Assembly: GCA_035500455.1 (NCBI GenBank) | Contig: DATJXG010000234.1 | Coordinates: forward strand, 1-8,043 | Direction of reading: 5' to 3' | DNA length: 8,043 nucleotides | Origin: DATJXG01 sp035500455 | GTDB lineage: Bacteria > Acidobacteriota > Terriglobia > Terriglobales > Acidobacteriaceae | Shown here: piece after piece, positions 1 through 6,372 of the stretch | Position numbering within the stretch: the stretch's first letter is position 1 | Layout of the letters: each line of letters starts with the position of its first letter | Program-made: the position numbers and the translations under genes | The notes under the pieces: generated by a model | What the model saw: only the letters and a program-made list of their open reading frames with translations | Told to the model about the DNA's origin: nothing | The model's database searches: none

Positions 1-387
1 CTCATCATGGCCAGGAGAACTGATCTCCATTACAGGCCGAATACATTTGCGCAGACTTGCCTTCTCGCCCTCGACTTTTTCTTGCAGTCGTGCGGCGGAC
101 CATACATTCTCGTCCAAGTGATCTCGTCCCGCGAGGACTGACTCCACGCCGGATCTGTACATCGGCTGCTGAGGCCGCGCCAACCCGAAGTGCGCTTCGT
201 TGAAACCACCTACCACGCCGCAAAACCGAAAAGGCCTTCGGTGTAATTCGCCAGTACTTGCTGAAATTCAGCGTTTCAGAATGGCAAGTGTCATGCAGTG
301 TCTACGGCGCACCGGAATTGAACTGCTGCTTCAGACGTTGCAGCGCCGGGCAGCCGGTGGCAGATCGACAGACGAGGGCGAGGCACC
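1..387. other. Leading region without a supported gene
   Basis: I see no gene here that stands up. One plus frame is open from the left edge to a stop at 139-141 and could be the tail of an upstream gene. It is short, Cys/Leu-rich and resembles nothing I know. A minus-strand frame covers 5-223 but is Arg/Ser-rich with no visible ribosome binding site. The region presumably holds the promoter of the gene cluster that starts at 388. I could not find a convincing pair of -35 and -10 boxes. The only structured element is the small palindrome at 261-279. Confidence 0.5.
261..279. promoter_or_regulatory. Small overlapping palindromes upstream of the cluster (possible operator)
   Basis: CTGAA-A-TTCAG at 261-271 is an odd palindrome. 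Its left arm can also pair as CTGAAA (261-266) with TTTCAG (274-279) across a 7-base spacer. It lies about 110 bases upstream of the first gene, where an operator could sit. Such short palindromes occur by chance, so this is a weak call. Confidence 0.2.
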
Positions 388-1053
388 ATGAGCACTTACT
401 CGAACCCACTTACCGACTATTCGCCTCAGATGGAATTCTACGGAGGACCGGGAAGACGCTTCCCGAGAACACGAGGAGTACTGAGTGACGGCGAAGAGAT
501 GGAGCTCGCTTCGGAATTTCTGGAAGTTGCCAACGAGGATGAGTTGGAACAATTTCTCGACGATCTGATCGGCGGTATCGGATCCACACTGGGGAAGATC
601 GTAAATTCGCCAATCGGCAAAGCGGTTGGCGGGGTCCTGAAAAACGTTGCGAAGACTGCGCTGCCTATTGCTGGAGGGGCGCTGGGAACGTTTGTAGGCG
701 GGCCCATTGGGGGGATGATCGGTAGCAATCTAGCGTCCGTCGCGGGCAGCGCCCTCGGTCTGGAACTGGAGGGATTGAGCCCCGAGGATCGCGAGTTCGA
801 AGCCACCAAACAATTCATTCGCTTTGCCGGGCAAACGGTGGCGAACGCGCTGGAGGCCGAGCTTCACGCCGGCCCCTCTGCCGACCCGGAAGCGCTGGCG
901 CATGCCGCGGCGGTCGAAGCAGCCCGCGTATATGCCCCCGGCCTGATGGACATCGTGGGTGGAGGCGGTTACCAGCCACATCGCCATCACTTCCGGAGTC
1001 ACGAAGGACGCTGGGTTCGCCATGGGCACAGGATCATTCTGTTGGGAGTTTGA
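388..1053 (+). CDS. Glycine-zipper protein with His-rich GRW C-terminus (paralogue A)
   Basis: I do not recognise a named family. The 221-residue protein has a polar N-terminus (1-38) and an acidic leader-like helix (about 40-61) leading into FLDD at 56-59. A Gly/Ala-rich hydrophobic core follows, with a glycine zipper at G96, G100, G104, G108 and G112, then an acidic amphipathic helix (about 130-160) and an Ala-rich helix (165-185). The His-rich tail ends in GRWVRHG (207-213) and a hydrophobic Gly-Val terminus. There is no Sec signal peptide. Glycine zippers are known from membrane-inserting and pore-forming proteins, so membrane association is plausible but inferred. The start is backed by GAGGG at 374-378, nine bases upstream. 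The next gene, 21 bp downstream, is a clear paralogue, which suggests that the two products act together or are variants of one component. Confidence 0.9.
   Translation: MSTYSNPLTDYSPQMEFYGGPGRRFPRTRGVLSDGEEMELASEFLEVANEDELEQFLDDLIGGIGSTLGKIVNSPIGKAVGGVLKNVAKTALPIAGGALGTFVGGPIGGMIGSNLASVAGSALGLELEGLSPEDREFEATKQFIRFAGQTVANALEAELHAGPSADPEALAHAAAVEAARVYAPGLMDIVGGGGYQPHRHHFRSHEGRWVRHGHRIILLGV
505..603 (+). other. Acidic leader-like helix and FL-x-D motif, paralogue A
   Basis: Residues 40-72 match residues 36-68 of the next gene without gaps. The first 22 positions follow LA[SA][ED][FL]L[ED]V, then an E-rich stretch, then FL[DG]D[LV]I, with 11 of 22 identical by hand count. The FL-x-D part, residues 56-72, also aligns without gaps to two places in the last gene of the window. 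The pattern suggests a docking, export or processing signal rather than a catalytic site. Confidence 0.6.
673..723 (+). other. Glycine zipper, paralogue A
   Basis: Residues 96-112 carry glycine at every fourth position (96, 100, 104, 108, 112), with extra glycines at 97, 105 and 109. The intervening residues are mostly small or hydrophobic. Another GxxxG pair is at 77/81. In a helix this makes a continuous glycine face for tight helix packing, as in membrane-embedded or oligomerising proteins. Confidence 0.75.
1006..1050 (+). other. C-terminal GRW-x-RHG motif, paralogue A
   Basis: The last 15 residues (207-221) follow GRW[VY]RHG-x-x-I[IV]L-x-GV, a pattern repeated at the very end of the next protein. 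A His-rich stretch (H198, H200, H201, H205) precedes it. A shorter His-rich stretch ending in GRW occurs twice in the last gene of the window. Confidence 0.65.
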
Positions 1054-1062
1054 AACCACTCT

Positions 1063-1069
1063 TAAGGAG
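1063..1069 (+). promoter_or_regulatory. Strong ribosome binding site for paralogue B
   Basis: TAAGGAG lies five bases before the ATG at 1075, in the 21-bp gap after the first gene. It fixes the start, and it suggests that the second gene is translated from the same transcript independently of the first. Confidence 0.8.
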
Positions 1070-1074
1070 ACTAC

Positions 1075-1728
1075 ATGTATCACGATATCGATCGTACACA
1101 AGTGGGGTTCGGCTCGGAGTTGGGGAGTTCTGGTCCGAACCCAGGCGGCGGAGTGTTCCGCCCGGACACTCAGGCCAACCTTGCAGCAGACCTGCTGGAT
1201 GTGAAAAGCGAGCAGGAATTCGAATATTTTCTGGGAGACGTAATTTCCGGTGCGGCCAATGCAGTCGGTAAATTTATCAGCTCGCCGACCGGGCAGGCGC
1301 TGGGCTCAGGGCTCAAAGACGTAGCGAAAACGCTGCTTCCGGTGGCTGGACAGGCGCTGGGCGACTATGTCGGCGGAGCCACCGGCGGACAGATTGGCCA
1401 GTCGATTGGCACGGCGGTGGCCGGCAGCTTCGAAATGGCTCCCGAGGAACAGGAGTGGGAAGCGGCGAACACCTTCGTCAAGATCGCCGGCGACGCCGCG
1501 AAAAAAGCCGCCGAGATGCCGCAGAACGCGGATCCGCATGCGATCGCGCAAAAGGCGATTGTTGAAGCCGCCAAGATCCATGCCCCCGGCCTGGTGCCCA
1601 CGTTGACGGCTGAGGGCCATTGCGGATGCGCGAGCTGTCGCCATCATGAAGGGGAACACCATCATCATCACCGCCAATCCGGGCGCTGGTACAGACACGG
1701 TATGCACATCGTTCTGGAGGGAGTCTGA
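1075..1728 (+). CDS. Glycine-zipper protein with Cys/His-rich GRW C-terminus (paralogue B)
   Basis: This 217-residue product is a paralogue of the preceding protein and follows the same order. It has a polar Gly/Pro N-terminus and an acidic leader-like helix (36-57) with FLGD at 52-55. A glycine zipper at G92, G96, G100, G104, G108 and G112 follows, then an acidic amphipathic helix after about 122 and an Ala-rich helix ending near 172 in APGL, as in paralogue A. Its tail differs. It adds a C-x-C-x-x-C cluster (C183, C185, C188) and five consecutive histidines (195-199) before the shared GRWYRHG ending (203-209), so it could bind a metal. There is no Sec signal peptide. The function is not recognised; a membrane-active or structural role is inferred from the zipper. 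It sits six bp before the metallopeptidase gene, whose ribosome binding site lies inside this gene's last codons. Confidence 0.9.
   Translation: MYHDIDRTQVGFGSELGSSGPNPGGGVFRPDTQANLAADLLDVKSEQEFEYFLGDVISGAANAVGKFISSPTGQALGSGLKDVAKTLLPVAGQALGDYVGGATGGQIGQSIGTAVAGSFEMAPEEQEWEAANTFVKIAGDAAKKAAEMPQNADPHAIAQKAIVEAAKIHAPGLVPTLTAEGHCGCASCRHHEGEHHHHHRQSGRWYRHGMHIVLEGV
1180..1278 (+). other. Acidic leader-like helix and FL-x-D motif, paralogue B
   Basis: Residues 36-68 align without gaps to residues 40-72 of paralogue A. Residues 52-68 match the 17-residue FL-x-D element found four times in the window. All four copies keep F, L, the second D and a glycine 14 positions into the element. Confidence 0.6.
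1348..1410 (+). other. Six-step glycine zipper, paralogue B
   Basis: Glycine occupies residues 92, 96, 100, 104, 108 and 112, a perfect heptad-free GxxxG ladder, with extra glycines at 101 and 105. Spacer residues are less hydrophobic than in paralogue A (Q93, D97, Q106, Q109). If it inserts in a membrane, it probably does so as an oligomer or on a partner. Confidence 0.75.
1621..1725 (+). other. Cys/His cluster and GRW C-terminal motif, paralogue B
   Basis: Residues 183-188 read C-G-C-A-S-C. They are followed by H190-H191, then H195 to H199, then GRWYRHG and the hydrophobic end. Three cysteines and about eight histidines within 30 residues make metal binding likely. Paralogue A has the histidines but no cysteines here, so this was added or lost after duplication. 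Confidence 0.55.
1716..1723 (+). promoter_or_regulatory. Ribosome binding site for the metallopeptidase gene, inside the preceding gene
   Basis: GGAGGGAG lies eleven bases before the ATG at 1735 and is formed by the Leu-Glu-Gly-Val codons that end paralogue B. The arrangement implies translational coupling and supports 1735 as the start. Confidence 0.65.
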
Positions 1729-1734
1729 TCCGCC

Positions 1735-3099
1735 ATGCCCCCTCCCTTTGCCTCCTGGATGCTCGACCAGGAAGCGCGCGCCTTGCTGACGCGCCTCGGA
1801 CACGTGAAACCGTTGGCGATGCAGGAGTCCATGCTTCCCGCGGCCGGCCTCTTGCCGGAGTCGCAGACTGCCATCGAACGTTTTCTCACCGAAGGCCGAT
1901 GGCTACTGCGGTCGCTCGTGGTCCAGTTCCTGAACTGGCTGCGGTCGCCGGCAGCGGCGCGAGCCAGCGCGGAAACGGCGCAGCAGGCGTTCACCAGGTT
2001 GCGACTGCGCTTCAACGGGGTGCTGACACATTTCGATCTGTTCGAAAACGTGGTCACACAACGAAGCGAGAACGAGACGGGAGTCTGGCTGTCGGGGCTC
2101 GACGTGGTGTCGGCGGACGCACTCCATCTGCGGGGTCACTACTATCAGGCGCCGCCAATCGTTTGTTATCTGGATCGTGGATTAGGCGGTGCGATCCGGC
2201 GCTCACGAACCCGTTTGCCGGGCGGAGGAGAGAGCCCAGTCGCCATCATCAAGATCCCCCGCGAACGGATGGTGGGAAGTGGGATTGCGTCTTCGCTGGT
2301 TCACGAGGTGGGCCATCAAGCAGCGGCGTTGCTTTCACTCGTGGAATCACTGCGCCCGGTTCTTCGCTCTCTGGCGGAACAGAATCCCCCCCAAGCCCCA
2401 GCCTGGCAGCTATGGGAGCGGTGGATTTCGGAGATTGTGGCGGACTTATGGTCGGTGGGGCGAATCGGCGTCGCTTCGACTCTGGGTTTGATGGGCGTGG
2501 TTAGCCTGCCGCGGGCGTTTGTGTTCCGGCTGAATCCGGACGATCCGCACCCTGCCCCGTGGATCAGGGTGAAGTTGAGCGCGGCTTTAGGAAGAGCGTT
2601 TTATCCGCAGAAGGCTTGGGACCACCTGGCCGACCTTTGGGAGACGTATTACCCGCCGCACCGCGCGGGGAAACAGCGTGAGCTTTTTATGTTGTTGGAA
2701 AGGACGATTCCGAAATTGGTGAGCGTGTTGATCCACCACCGTCCGCCCGCGCTGCGAGGCCATTCTCTGGTGGAGGCGCTGGATACGGATGAGTTGCAGC
2801 CGCCACGGTTGCAGGCCCTGCTGCAGCAGTGGAGGCGGGCGCCGGAACAGATGTACCGCGCTCGTCCCATCCTCGTTTTTGCGGCGATTGGCCAGGGACG
2901 GGTCGACGGGAAGATCACCCCAGAGGAAGAGAGCACAGTAATCGGGAAACTGCTGACGCATTGGGCAGTGTGGAGTACATTGCAGGCCGCAGCCGCCTGC
3001 GCCGGCGGTTCCTGGCAAGGACTCGGATGTCAAGCCTGTGGAACGCAACAGCGAAAGATTACAAGCGGAAGGAGCACACATCATGAAATGCAAGGGTAA
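1735..3099 (+). CDS. HEVGH-motif zinc metallopeptidase-like protein
   Basis: A probable zinc-dependent peptidase of 454 residues. HEVGH at 190-194 fits the HExxH motif, giving H190 and H194 as zinc ligands and E191 as the general base. EIVAD at 233-237 supplies a likely third ligand, E233, in the gluzincin manner (compare the ExEAD motif of M48 proteins). The stretch before HEVGH (about 170-185) looks like the usual edge strand plus active-site helix. The N-terminal 100 residues are helical and of unknown role. Near 383-410 a segment with G-x-V-D-G-x-I-T-x-E-E resembles a TerB-like or EF-hand-like helix pair, which I cannot confirm. There is no signal peptide or clear membrane span, so it probably acts in the cytoplasm or is exported with its partners. 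Its place between the zipper genes and the beta-domain gene makes those products candidate substrates, which is inference. Confidence 0.85.
   Translation: MPPPFASWMLDQEARALLTRLGHVKPLAMQESMLPAAGLLPESQTAIERFLTEGRWLLRSLVVQFLNWLRSPAAARASAETAQQAFTRLRLRFNGVLTHFDLFENVVTQRSENETGVWLSGLDVVSADALHLRGHYYQAPPIVCYLDRGLGGAIRRSRTRLPGGGESPVAIIKIPRERMVGSGIASSLVHEVGHQAAALLSLVESLRPVLRSLAEQNPPQAPAWQLWERWISEIVADLWSVGRIGVASTLGLMGVVSLPRAFVFRLNPDDPHPAPWIRVKLSAALGRAFYPQKAWDHLADLWETYYPPHRAGKQRELFMLLERTIPKLVSVLIHHRPPALRGHSLVEALDTDELQPPRLQALLQQWRRAPEQMYRARPILVFAAIGQGRVDGKITPEEESTVIGKLLTHWAVWSTLQAAAACAGGSWQGLGCQACGTQQRKITSGRSTHHEMQG
2302..2445 (+). other. Metallopeptidase active-site region (HExxH and E-x-x-A-D)
   Basis: HEVGH is encoded at 2302-2316 and EIVAD at 2431-2445, so the spacing from the second His to the third ligand is 39 residues. 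That is within the range seen in gluzincins. All expected zinc ligands and the catalytic Glu are present, so the enzyme looks intact. Confidence 0.75.
3069..3074 (+). promoter_or_regulatory. Ribosome binding site that decides the start of the beta-domain gene
   Basis: AAGGAG lies eight bases before the ATG at 3083, inside the end of the metallopeptidase gene. An in-frame ATG at 3038 would add 15 residues, but it has no comparable site and would lengthen the overlap to 62 bp. The start at 3083 is therefore preferred. Confidence 0.8.
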
Positions 3100-5068
3100 A
3101 GTTACCCACGAAGGCGGTAGCTATGTGGTTGCCAACGCCACAGTCTCGCTCATGGACGGGGCGGAACCGATCACCAGTGTCCGATGCGGGGACGATGGCA
3201 CGTACCAGTTCTCGGTCCACATTCCAGACGGGACGTACAAGTTGCAATGCGAGCTCTTTGGCGTCAAGCACGAGCGAGAGATTGTTGTAGTGGGTGATGA
3301 AGACTACGAGGTTTCCATCGATTGTGGCACGCTGCTTGAGCTTCACCTGCACACTGAGGACGCCGAGGGGAACCTTCAGGGTGCGAGTGCCGCGACGGAA
3401 GGCAAGCGATTGGTCGTCCGCGCCAACGTTACGGCCGGCGGGAAAGACATGACCAAGAACTTCGAACTTCAGTGGAAGCTGCGACCTGATATTCGATTTT
3501 CCACTCTGTCGCCTAACGAGATCGACCTGGTTCCGCGGTTCGGTCCGCCAGAGATCGAGGTCGAGACGACCGCCACCGAGAAGGGTGTTGCGGCGGAGCT
3601 AGCTGCGTCGATCAGGAAAAATCGAAAAGTCCAAGTGCTGCAAGGCGAGATACGCAGGGTTGACATCAGCAGTGTGCCCGAGCCGATCGGCATCCGGCTG
3701 CATCGAACACAATCCGACCCCACCCTCGACCAGGCGCTCTGGGTGGCGATTCGCAACCGCACCCACGCCATTTCCTTCAACCGCTACCAGGATTTCATGA
3801 ACCGCGCGTTGTTATGGGAAACCCGCGACTATCGCGTTCCCGACAACGTTGACCCAGGCACGCGCAACCGCATTCAAAGAGAGCTGAACGAACTGGGAAC
3901 TCACCTGCATGGCGTTAAGGCGTACCAGACCCTGAAGCTTCTTACCGAGGCCTTCCTGCTGGTCGAGTGCGGCATCCGCATTGAAGGCCCGGCGGGCGAG
4001 CGGCGCTCGGAGGCCTGGGACTTTGACGAAGAAGCGTACCGGCTGGGCCGATCTTTCTCAGGCGATGAGACAGAGGAGAAGCTGAAGGCTTATCTCGGCG
4101 ATCGCGACCAGCTCCCCTACATTACTCGGGTGGTGAAGGCAGCTTTTCCGGAGCTGGAGAAAGGCTGGGGTGGCCGGCTGATCTCCGCCAGAATCAACGA
4201 GCCGTGTCTGATCGAGCTGATCTGGTCCTACTGGATGGAAGAAGGCATGCTCGTGCAGACCATGAATGCGGTGTGCCGGCGCTTCCAGAACGTTCGTGGG
4301 GACGGAGATCGCGATCCGCTGGCCAACATGGAAATCGATCCGTTGCGGCCGCTCAACAATCTGCTGTGGGGATATGTACAGGACGAGTTCAATCGTCTTA
4401 CCGTGCGGCGGCGGGCGTATGAATACATCCATCATTACGGGTTGGCGCTGTTGGGCAAGGCGGCCTCGGACCTGAACGCGGCGGACCGCCGCTCGAAGTT
4501 CCTGGAGGCATTTCACAATCTGCTGTACCAGGCCTCGATTTTCTTCAAGGAAGATTTTCAGACCACGGTCATCGCAGATGGCTTCCAGTTGCTTAATTCC
4601 CTGAAGGAGGTCCACCTGGTACTGGCGCAGGGAGCGCAGAACCAGTTTGGCGATCTCCCCTGGACCGCGCGCGTGGAGATGCTGCTGATGCAGTACATGC
4701 TGGCACGGCGCGAGATCCGCGACTTCCTGCAGAGCCGGGCGATGGTGCCCTACAAGGAACCGTGGGAGGCTCAGGTCGACACCATGAAGGCACTGCAGGG
4801 CTGGACGGACACTACGGTGAGCCACTTCCGTGATCTGGCCGTGTATGGCGAGCAGATTCTGCTGTCGATCCGATACGGTGACTGGATCAACATCAACAAC
4901 GAGGATTCGGCCAAGAACTGGGCGCGTTATTTCCGGCCAGAAATTCAGGGCTATCTCCACGCCTATCGCGCGGCTACGGGCATCGATTTGACCAACAGTG
5001 ACACGGTCGATGCGACCATACCGGGCATTCTTTTGCAAAAGCGGACGGTAATGCACCGCACGCGTTAG
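3083..5068 (+). CDS. Large protein with N-terminal carboxypeptidase-regulatory-like domain
   Basis: A protein of 661 residues when started at 3083. Residues 3 to about 82 look like a carboxypeptidase-regulatory-like or Ig-type beta sandwich, with G-K-V, A-x-V-x-L, D-G-x-Y-x-F and P-D-G-T-Y-x-L landmarks. Residues about 84-195 appear to form a second beta domain. From about 200 to the end it is predominantly helical, rich in Trp, Tyr, Arg and Leu, and not recognised. There is no Sec signal, transmembrane segment or visible catalytic motif. Beta domains of this type usually bind partners or surfaces, so a scaffold, chaperone or receptor role for the neighbouring products is possible. The 17-bp overlap with the metallopeptidase gene suggests coupled translation and a shared pathway. 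Coding is confident; function is unknown. Confidence 0.88.
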   Translation: MKCKGKVTHEGGSYVVANATVSLMDGAEPITSVRCGDDGTYQFSVHIPDGTYKLQCELFGVKHEREIVVVGDEDYEVSIDCGTLLELHLHTEDAEGNLQGASAATEGKRLVVRANVTAGGKDMTKNFELQWKLRPDIRFSTLSPNEIDLVPRFGPPEIEVETTATEKGVAAELAASIRKNRKVQVLQGEIRRVDISSVPEPIGIRLHRTQSDPTLDQALWVAIRNRTHAISFNRYQDFMNRALLWETRDYRVPDNVDPGTRNRIQRELNELGTHLHGVKAYQTLKLLTEAFLLVECGIRIEGPAGERRSEAWDFDEEAYRLGRSFSGDETEEKLKAYLGDRDQLPYITRVVKAAFPELEKGWGGRLISARINEPCLIELIWSYWMEEGMLVQTMNAVCRRFQNVRGDGDRDPLANMEIDPLRPLNNLLWGYVQDEFNRLTVRRRAYEYIHHYGLALLGKAASDLNAADRRSKFLEAFHNLLYQASIFFKEDFQTTVIADGFQLLNSLKEVHLVLAQGAQNQFGDLPWTARVEMLLMQYMLARREIRDFLQSRAMVPYKEPWEAQVDTMKALQGWTDTTVSHFRDLAVYGEQILLSIRYGDWININNEDSAKNWARYFRPEIQGYLHAYRAATGIDLTNSDTVDATIPGILLQKRTVMHRTR

Positions 5069-5080
5069 GCCGGAAACGGC
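5069..5080 (+). other. Tiny GNRA-type hairpin after the beta-domain gene
   Basis: GCCG-GAAA-CGGC directly follows the stop codon at 5066-5068. It is a four-pair stem closing a GAAA tetraloop, an unusually stable small RNA hairpin. No T-run follows, so it is not a classical terminator. It could protect or separate the upstream message, or be chance. Confidence 0.3.
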
Positions 5081-5136
5081 ATGCCTTGAAGCGACAGATC
5101 TGAAGCGGTAAACGTGAGCGGGTTGACCCTGGAAAG

Positions 5137-6237
5137 ATGCTGGATTTTACTTCGGCGCTCTATCTCGGATTCGAGCACGCCTCGCGCAGTCTGCCGGGCT
5201 GGGACCGATTGACACTCGGCAAGCCGGCTGCTCTGGAGCAGATTCCAGGTGCTGAGCAGGTGCGGCAGGAACTGGCGGCTCTGACCGGCTGCGAACAGGT
5301 AGTGTTGGGTTCGTCGACGCTGCATCTGTTCTGCGATCTGTTCGCGATGCTCGCCCGGCGCAAGGTAACGATCTGCATCGATGAGGCGACCTACCCAATC
5401 GCACGTTGGGGAACGGACCGGGCGGCGGTCTTCGGGGTTCCAGTCCGGCGATTCGCGTATCACGACGCGAGAGAGTTGCGGCGGGCCATCGGCCAGGAGT
5501 ATGGCAATCGCCCGGTGATCGTGACGGACGGATTCAGTGCCTTGCGAGGCACACATGCTCCGCTTCGGGACTATGCCGATTGCGCCGCAGAGAGAAACGG
5601 GCTGTTGATCGTGGATGACACCCAGGCGCTGGGCATCTTCGGGCAGCAAGCGGAGTCGATGGGACCCTATGGAATGGGAGGAGGGGGATCGCTCAAGCAT
5701 TTCAAGCTGCGTGATCCTCGAATAGTTGTGGTGAGTTCACTGGCAAAAGCGTTTGGTGTCCCAGTGGCTATGCTGGGTGGAAGCCGGACAGCGGTGGAGG
5801 AATTTTATGAACACAGCGCCACACTGGTGCACTGCAGTCCGCCGTCGGCAGCCGCCATCGCGGCCGCGCAACGGGCCCTGCAGTTGAACCGGGAATTTGG
5901 AGACGCCTTGCGACGGCGGCTGGCGGAGCGGGTAGTTCGGTTTCGCCGGCGGTTAGCGGGCCTCTGCTCCACAGAGAGCTTGTTTCCCGTGCAGTCGTTG
6001 AAGTTGCCACCGAACCTCGACATCTATGCGCTCTATCGAGCCCTGCTGGCTCGCGGGGTCCGTTCGCTGCTCCGCCGGGACCGGAGGAGCCGTGGCCTCG
6101 GAATAACTTTTGTGTTGACGGCTCGGCACCCATTGGAGGAGATCGATGCTGCGGTTGAGGCGTTGCTGGAGCTGGTAGGGCACGCTTCGTCCGCGAGCAT
6201 GAAGCGGCTTGCAGATCAGGCGGCGCGAGTTTTCTGA
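5137..6237 (+). CDS. Divergent PLP-dependent alpha-oxoamine synthase-like enzyme
   Basis: A fold-type I PLP enzyme of 366 residues, closest by eye to the family of 8-amino-7-oxononanoate synthase and 2-amino-3-ketobutyrate CoA ligase. These join an amino acid to an acyl thioester with loss of CO2. SLAKAFG at 201-207 matches the family's SKAFG motif, giving K204 as the Schiff-base lysine. VDDTQALG at 159-166 corresponds to VDEAHSxG, with D160 for the pyridine nitrogen. The usual His of that motif is Gln (Q163), and the His that stacks on PLP appears to be Tyr (Y86). It is slightly short and lacks part of the usual N-terminus. The substrate is therefore uncertain, and it may be a different aminotransferase-like activity. 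There is only GGAAAG touching the ATG and no good ribosome binding site. A stop at 5101 rules out an earlier ATG, GTG or TTG. It follows the beta-domain gene by 68 bp. Confidence 0.85.
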   Translation: MLDFTSALYLGFEHASRSLPGWDRLTLGKPAALEQIPGAEQVRQELAALTGCEQVVLGSSTLHLFCDLFAMLARRKVTICIDEATYPIARWGTDRAAVFGVPVRRFAYHDARELRRAIGQEYGNRPVIVTDGFSALRGTHAPLRDYADCAAERNGLLIVDDTQALGIFGQQAESMGPYGMGGGGSLKHFKLRDPRIVVVSSLAKAFGVPVAMLGGSRTAVEEFYEHSATLVHCSPPSAAAIAAAQRALQLNREFGDALRRRLAERVVRFRRRLAGLCSTESLFPVQSLKLPPNLDIYALYRALLARGVRSLLRRDRRSRGLGITFVLTARHPLEEIDAAVEALLELVGHASSASMKRLADQAARVF

Positions 6238-6243
6238 ACGAAT

Positions 6244-6276
6244 TCCAGGTCCATTGCCGACGTTACTTGGCCTGGA
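6244..6276 (+). terminator. Bulged hairpin after the PLP-enzyme gene (possible weak terminator or attenuator)
   Basis: TCCAGG-T-CCA (6244-6253) pairs with TGG-CCTGGA (6268-6276) as six plus three base pairs around one bulged T, with a 14-base loop. It starts seven bases after the stop codon at 6235-6237. No T-run follows, so intrinsic termination would be weak at best. It may instead mark the end of the upstream transcript unit. Confidence 0.35.
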
Positions 6277-6357
6277 GATGCATGGCGCGTGTCGCTTTAG
6301 GCAGCAACCATGCGCGGAACTCCATGACAGATTTGAAGACGAGAGAATGATGACCGC

Positions 6358-6365
6358 AAGGAGGG
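6358..6365 (+). promoter_or_regulatory. Strong ribosome binding site for the repeat-protein gene
   Basis: AAGGAGGG sits seven bases before the ATG at 6373 and is the most complete Shine-Dalgarno sequence in the window. The 135-bp gap before it also holds the hairpin at 6244-6276 and an inverted pair GCATGG/CCATGC (6280-6285, 6308-6313). I found no clear promoter boxes. Confidence 0.75.
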
Positions 6366-6372
6366 ACAGCCA

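Noticed and set aside
5..223. Minus-strand 72-codon frame near the left edge
   Set aside because: It has an Arg/Ser-rich product, no ribosome binding site and no family resemblance. Its GRW tripeptide near the N-terminus is likely chance.
388..1728. Classical double-glycine bacteriocin locus
   Set aside because: The proteins are far longer than such precursors, the leader lacks the usual Glu at -8, and no C39 peptidase/ABC transporter or immunity gene is visible.
3038..3082. Earlier in-frame ATG for the beta-domain gene
   Set aside because: The 15 extra residues are polar and lie outside the beta domain. The strong AAGGAG is placed for the ATG at 3083.
4058..5056. Long minus-strand open frame (332 codons) opposite the beta-domain gene
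   Set aside because: It lies wholly antisense to a gene with a good ribosome binding site, and its translation is Gln/Arg/His-rich without domain-like patterns. Long antisense frames are common in GC-rich DNA.
5069..5080. GCCG-GAAA-CGGC as a transcription terminator
   Set aside because: The stem has only four pairs and no T-run follows.
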